The notes beneath the pieces were generated by a model. It had not been told where the DNA came from and did no database searches. It saw only the letters and a list, made by a program, of their open reading frames with translations. From positions 62,001 through 126,000 of the forward strand of contig NZ_CABVIX010000002.1 in assembly GCF_902498185.1 (NCBI RefSeq): 64,000 nucleotides of DNA, written 5' to 3'. This DNA is from Pseudomonas fluorescens (GTDB lineage Bacteria; Pseudomonadota; Gammaproteobacteria; Pseudomonadales; Pseudomonadaceae). The position numbers and the translations under genes are program-made. Of this stretch, positions 63,680 through 64,000 are shown one piece after another (positions within the stretch are counted from its first letter, which is position 1; each line of letters begins with the position of its first letter).

Positions 63680-64000
63680 ATGGCTATGACAGTCCATTGC
63701 GATATCGTCAGCGCGGAAGGGGAAATCTTCTCCGGTCTGGTCGAGATGGTGGTTGCGCACGGTAACCTGGGTGATCTTGGTATCGCCCCGGGCCACGCGC
63801 CGCTGATCACCAATCTCAAGCCTGGTCCGATCACGCTGACCAAGCAGGGTGGCGCCCAAGAGGTGTTCTACATCTCTGGTGGTTTCCTCGAGGTCCAGCC
63901 GAACATGGTCAAGGTGCTTGCCGATACCGTGCAACGTGCTGCAGACCTGGACGAAGCTCAGGCTCAGGAAGCTCTCAAGGCTGCCGAGAACGCCCTGAAT
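63680..64000 (+). CDS. atpC: ATP synthase F1 subunit epsilon, cut at window end
   Basis: The first 107 codons of the subunit that links gamma to the c-ring and inhibits ATP hydrolysis. The N-terminal beta-sandwich is visible ([50 protein letters not shown]); the C-terminal helices continue past the window edge. ATG 63680 is preceded by GAGG at a slightly long spacing. Confidence 0.97.
   Translation, partial: MAMTVHCDIVSAEGEIFSGLVEMVVAHGNLGDLGIAPGHAPLITNLKPGPITLTKQGGAQEVFYISGGFLEVQPNMVKVLADTVQRAADLDEAQAQEALKAAENALN

Overview
The window is 64 kb of Pseudomonas chromosome around the replication origin, most likely from the P. putida group. The evidence is the gene order (rpmH-oriC-dnaA-dnaN-recF-gyrB on one side; rnpA-yidD-yidC-mnmE-mnmG-rsmG-parA-parB-atpIBEFHAGDC on the other), the high GC content, and protein sequences (RnpA, RsmG, GlyQ, DnaA, AtpC) that read like remembered P. 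putida versions. No database search was run. No tRNA or rRNA gene, CRISPR array, insertion sequence, phage or defence island was seen.

Layout. 1-8.1 kb: start of a LexA-boxed radical SAM gene, two tandem M3 oligopeptidases (one is prlC), yheV, a gamma-carbonic anhydrase, a HAD phosphatase, a lipoprotein peptidase and two paralogous small lipoproteins. 8.1-11 kb: small stress or envelope genes (two DUF1161, OsmC, LLM flavin oxidoreductase, dodecin, DUF883). 11-14.4 kb: trpI divergent from trpBA, then a DOPA-dioxygenase-like gene. 14.4-19.5 kb: choline-sulfate module (LysR regulator, betC, choX-type binding protein, SulP permease). 19.5-29.9 kb: aroE, hemF, qor, tsaC, dprA, then def-fmt-rsmB-trkA, a TPR protein and an LpxL/HtrB acyltransferase. 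29.9-34.9 kb: tag, glyQS, gmhB, a PlsC-type acyltransferase. 35-41.2 kb: the only clearly accessory block (MHS transporter, GMC oxidoreductase, LysR regulator, TauE/SafE permease, persulfide-dioxygenase-like hydrolase). 41.3-48 kb: gyrB-recF-dnaN-dnaA and oriC. 48-56.8 kb: rpmH-rnpA-yidD-yidC, mnmE, a second origin-like intergenic region, mnmG-rsmG-parAB. 56.8-64 kb: the ATP synthase operon, with atpC cut by the window end.

The replication and segregation genes work together. DnaA boxes lie on both sides of the rpmH-yidC-mnmE block, two perfect parS palindromes lie inside recF, and parAB sits about 11 kb from them. The main points for follow-up are the second DnaA-box and AT-rich region between mnmE and mnmG, the extra M3 peptidase, the betC-choX-sulP arrangement, the metabolic cargo between plsC and gyrB, and RNA hairpins inside the atp and def-fmt operons. 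I did not find a convincing undescribed multi-gene system; most of the window is conserved core genome.
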